Program-made: the position numbers and the translations under genes
Shown here: piece by piece, positions 63,691 to 64,000 of the stretch
Layout: every line of letters begins with the position of its first letter
Position numbering within the stretch: the first letter of the stretch is position 1
Notes under the pieces: generated by a model
What the model saw: only the letters and a program-made list of their open reading frames with translations
What the model was told of the DNA's origin: nothing
Databases searched by the model: none
Assembly (NCBI RefSeq): GCF_003094615.1
Contig: NZ_QDKO01000020.1
Span: forward strand, 227,938-291,937
DNA length: 64,000 nt
Direction of reading: 5' to 3'
From: Caulobacter radicis
GTDB lineage: Bacteria > Pseudomonadota > Alphaproteobacteria > Caulobacterales > Caulobacteraceae

Positions 63691-63693
63691 TGC

Positions 63694-64000
63694 CTAAAGC
63701 GGAATGTTGTCGTGCTTCTTTGCGGGGTTGGTCAGGACCTTGCCCTTGAGGGAGTGCAGGGCCCGGACGATGCGCTTGCGGGTGCCGTGGGGCATGATGA
63801 CGTCGTCGACATAGCCGCGGGATGCGGCCACGAACGGGTTGGCGAAGCGGTCCTTGTATTCGGCCTCGCGGGCGGCCAGCGCCTGCGGATCCTTGGCCTC
63901 CTGGCGGAAGATGATCTCCACCGCGCCCTTGGCCCCCATCACCGCGATCTCGGCGGTGGGCCAGGCGTAGTTGAAGTCGCCGCGCAGGTGCTTGGAGCTC
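63694..64000 (-). CDS. pccB: Propionyl-CoA carboxylase beta subunit, C-terminal part
   Basis: The frame is open to the right edge. It reads [34 protein letters not shown], which is the conserved C-terminal carboxyltransferase stretch of PccB, and ends [40 protein letters not shown]. The enzyme transfers carboxyl from biotin to propionyl-CoA, giving methylmalonyl-CoA. Only the last 100 or so residues are here; a related acyl-CoA carboxylase beta subunit is possible but the end fits PccB. Confidence 0.92.
   Translation of the reverse strand, partial: SSKHLRGDFNYAWPTAEIAVMGAKGAVEIIFRQEAKDPQALAAREAEYKDRFANPFVAASRGYVDDVIMPHGTRKRIVRALHSLKGKVLTNPAKKHDNIPL

Overview
The window reads as a high-GC alphaproteobacterial chromosome, most likely Caulobacter or a close relative. 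The best evidence is a circularly permuted, two-piece tmRNA gene (about 29733-30025) whose reading frame encodes the Caulobacter-type tag. Supporting signs are an SspB-alpha gene beside it, an ilvBN attenuator leader, a Caulobacter-like flagellin, TonB-receptor/FecIR genes and carotenoid genes. No plasmid, phage or CRISPR signature was seen, so this looks like ordinary chromosome with accessory islands.

Region 1 (2-16326) is a plant cell-wall sugar locus. On the + strand, six genes follow a 5'-truncated L-rhamnonate dehydratase: a FAH-type diketo-acid hydrolase, a short-chain dehydrogenase, a lactonase, L-rhamnose mutarotase, a secreted GH43-GH35 fusion and a GH105 unsaturated rhamnogalacturonyl hydrolase. 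An MFS sugar transporter comes next. A hybrid histidine kinase lies on the - strand, then a three-gene - operon for pectin: rhamnogalacturonan acetylesterase-like SGNH protein, alpha/beta hydrolase and GH28 polygalacturonase. Together these can deacetylate and cut rhamnogalacturonan, import the pieces and oxidise L-rhamnose by the non-phosphorylated diketo-hydrolase route.

Region 2 (16555-31362) is mostly housekeeping: tRNA-Lys, a lipoprotein, a repeat-rich 1 kb gap, Mrp/ApbC, HflK-HflC, a HAD phosphatase, SerB, MiaA, the attenuated ilvBN operon, and then the permuted ssrA, a 75-bp tandem repeat array and sspB. Tag-encoding RNA and tag-recognising adaptor therefore lie side by side.

Region 3 (31370-45871) is a mixture: a secreted legumain-like protease, a class C beta-lactamase-fold hydrolase, RusA, a membrane acyltransferase, FumC, an ATPase with a CcdA/CcdB toxin-antitoxin pair, IspB-type prenyl synthase, a TrmN6-like methyltransferase, an unusual lone flagellin, a VOC protein, a ThuA protein, and DUF2239 and GIY-YIG genes behind a likely repressor-controlled promoter.

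Region 4 (45924-64000) holds an NCS1 permease, a divergent TonB receptor/ECF sigma/FecR set followed by an M20 amidohydrolase, a carotenoid-related stretch (GlpM-like, CrtZ, an ABC-2 exporter, CrtE), an ALDH7-type dehydrogenase, a GH18-like protein, a CPA1 antiporter, a membrane protein of unknown role and the C-terminal end of PccB.

Several families of GC-rich palindromic composite repeats fill many gene ends. No single undescribed system stands out clearly. The most unusual items are the tandem array between ssrA and sspB, the GH43-GH35 fusion, the paired palindromes around the GIY-YIG promoter and the unexplained tract at 17815-18374. All calls come from reading the sequence; no database search was run.
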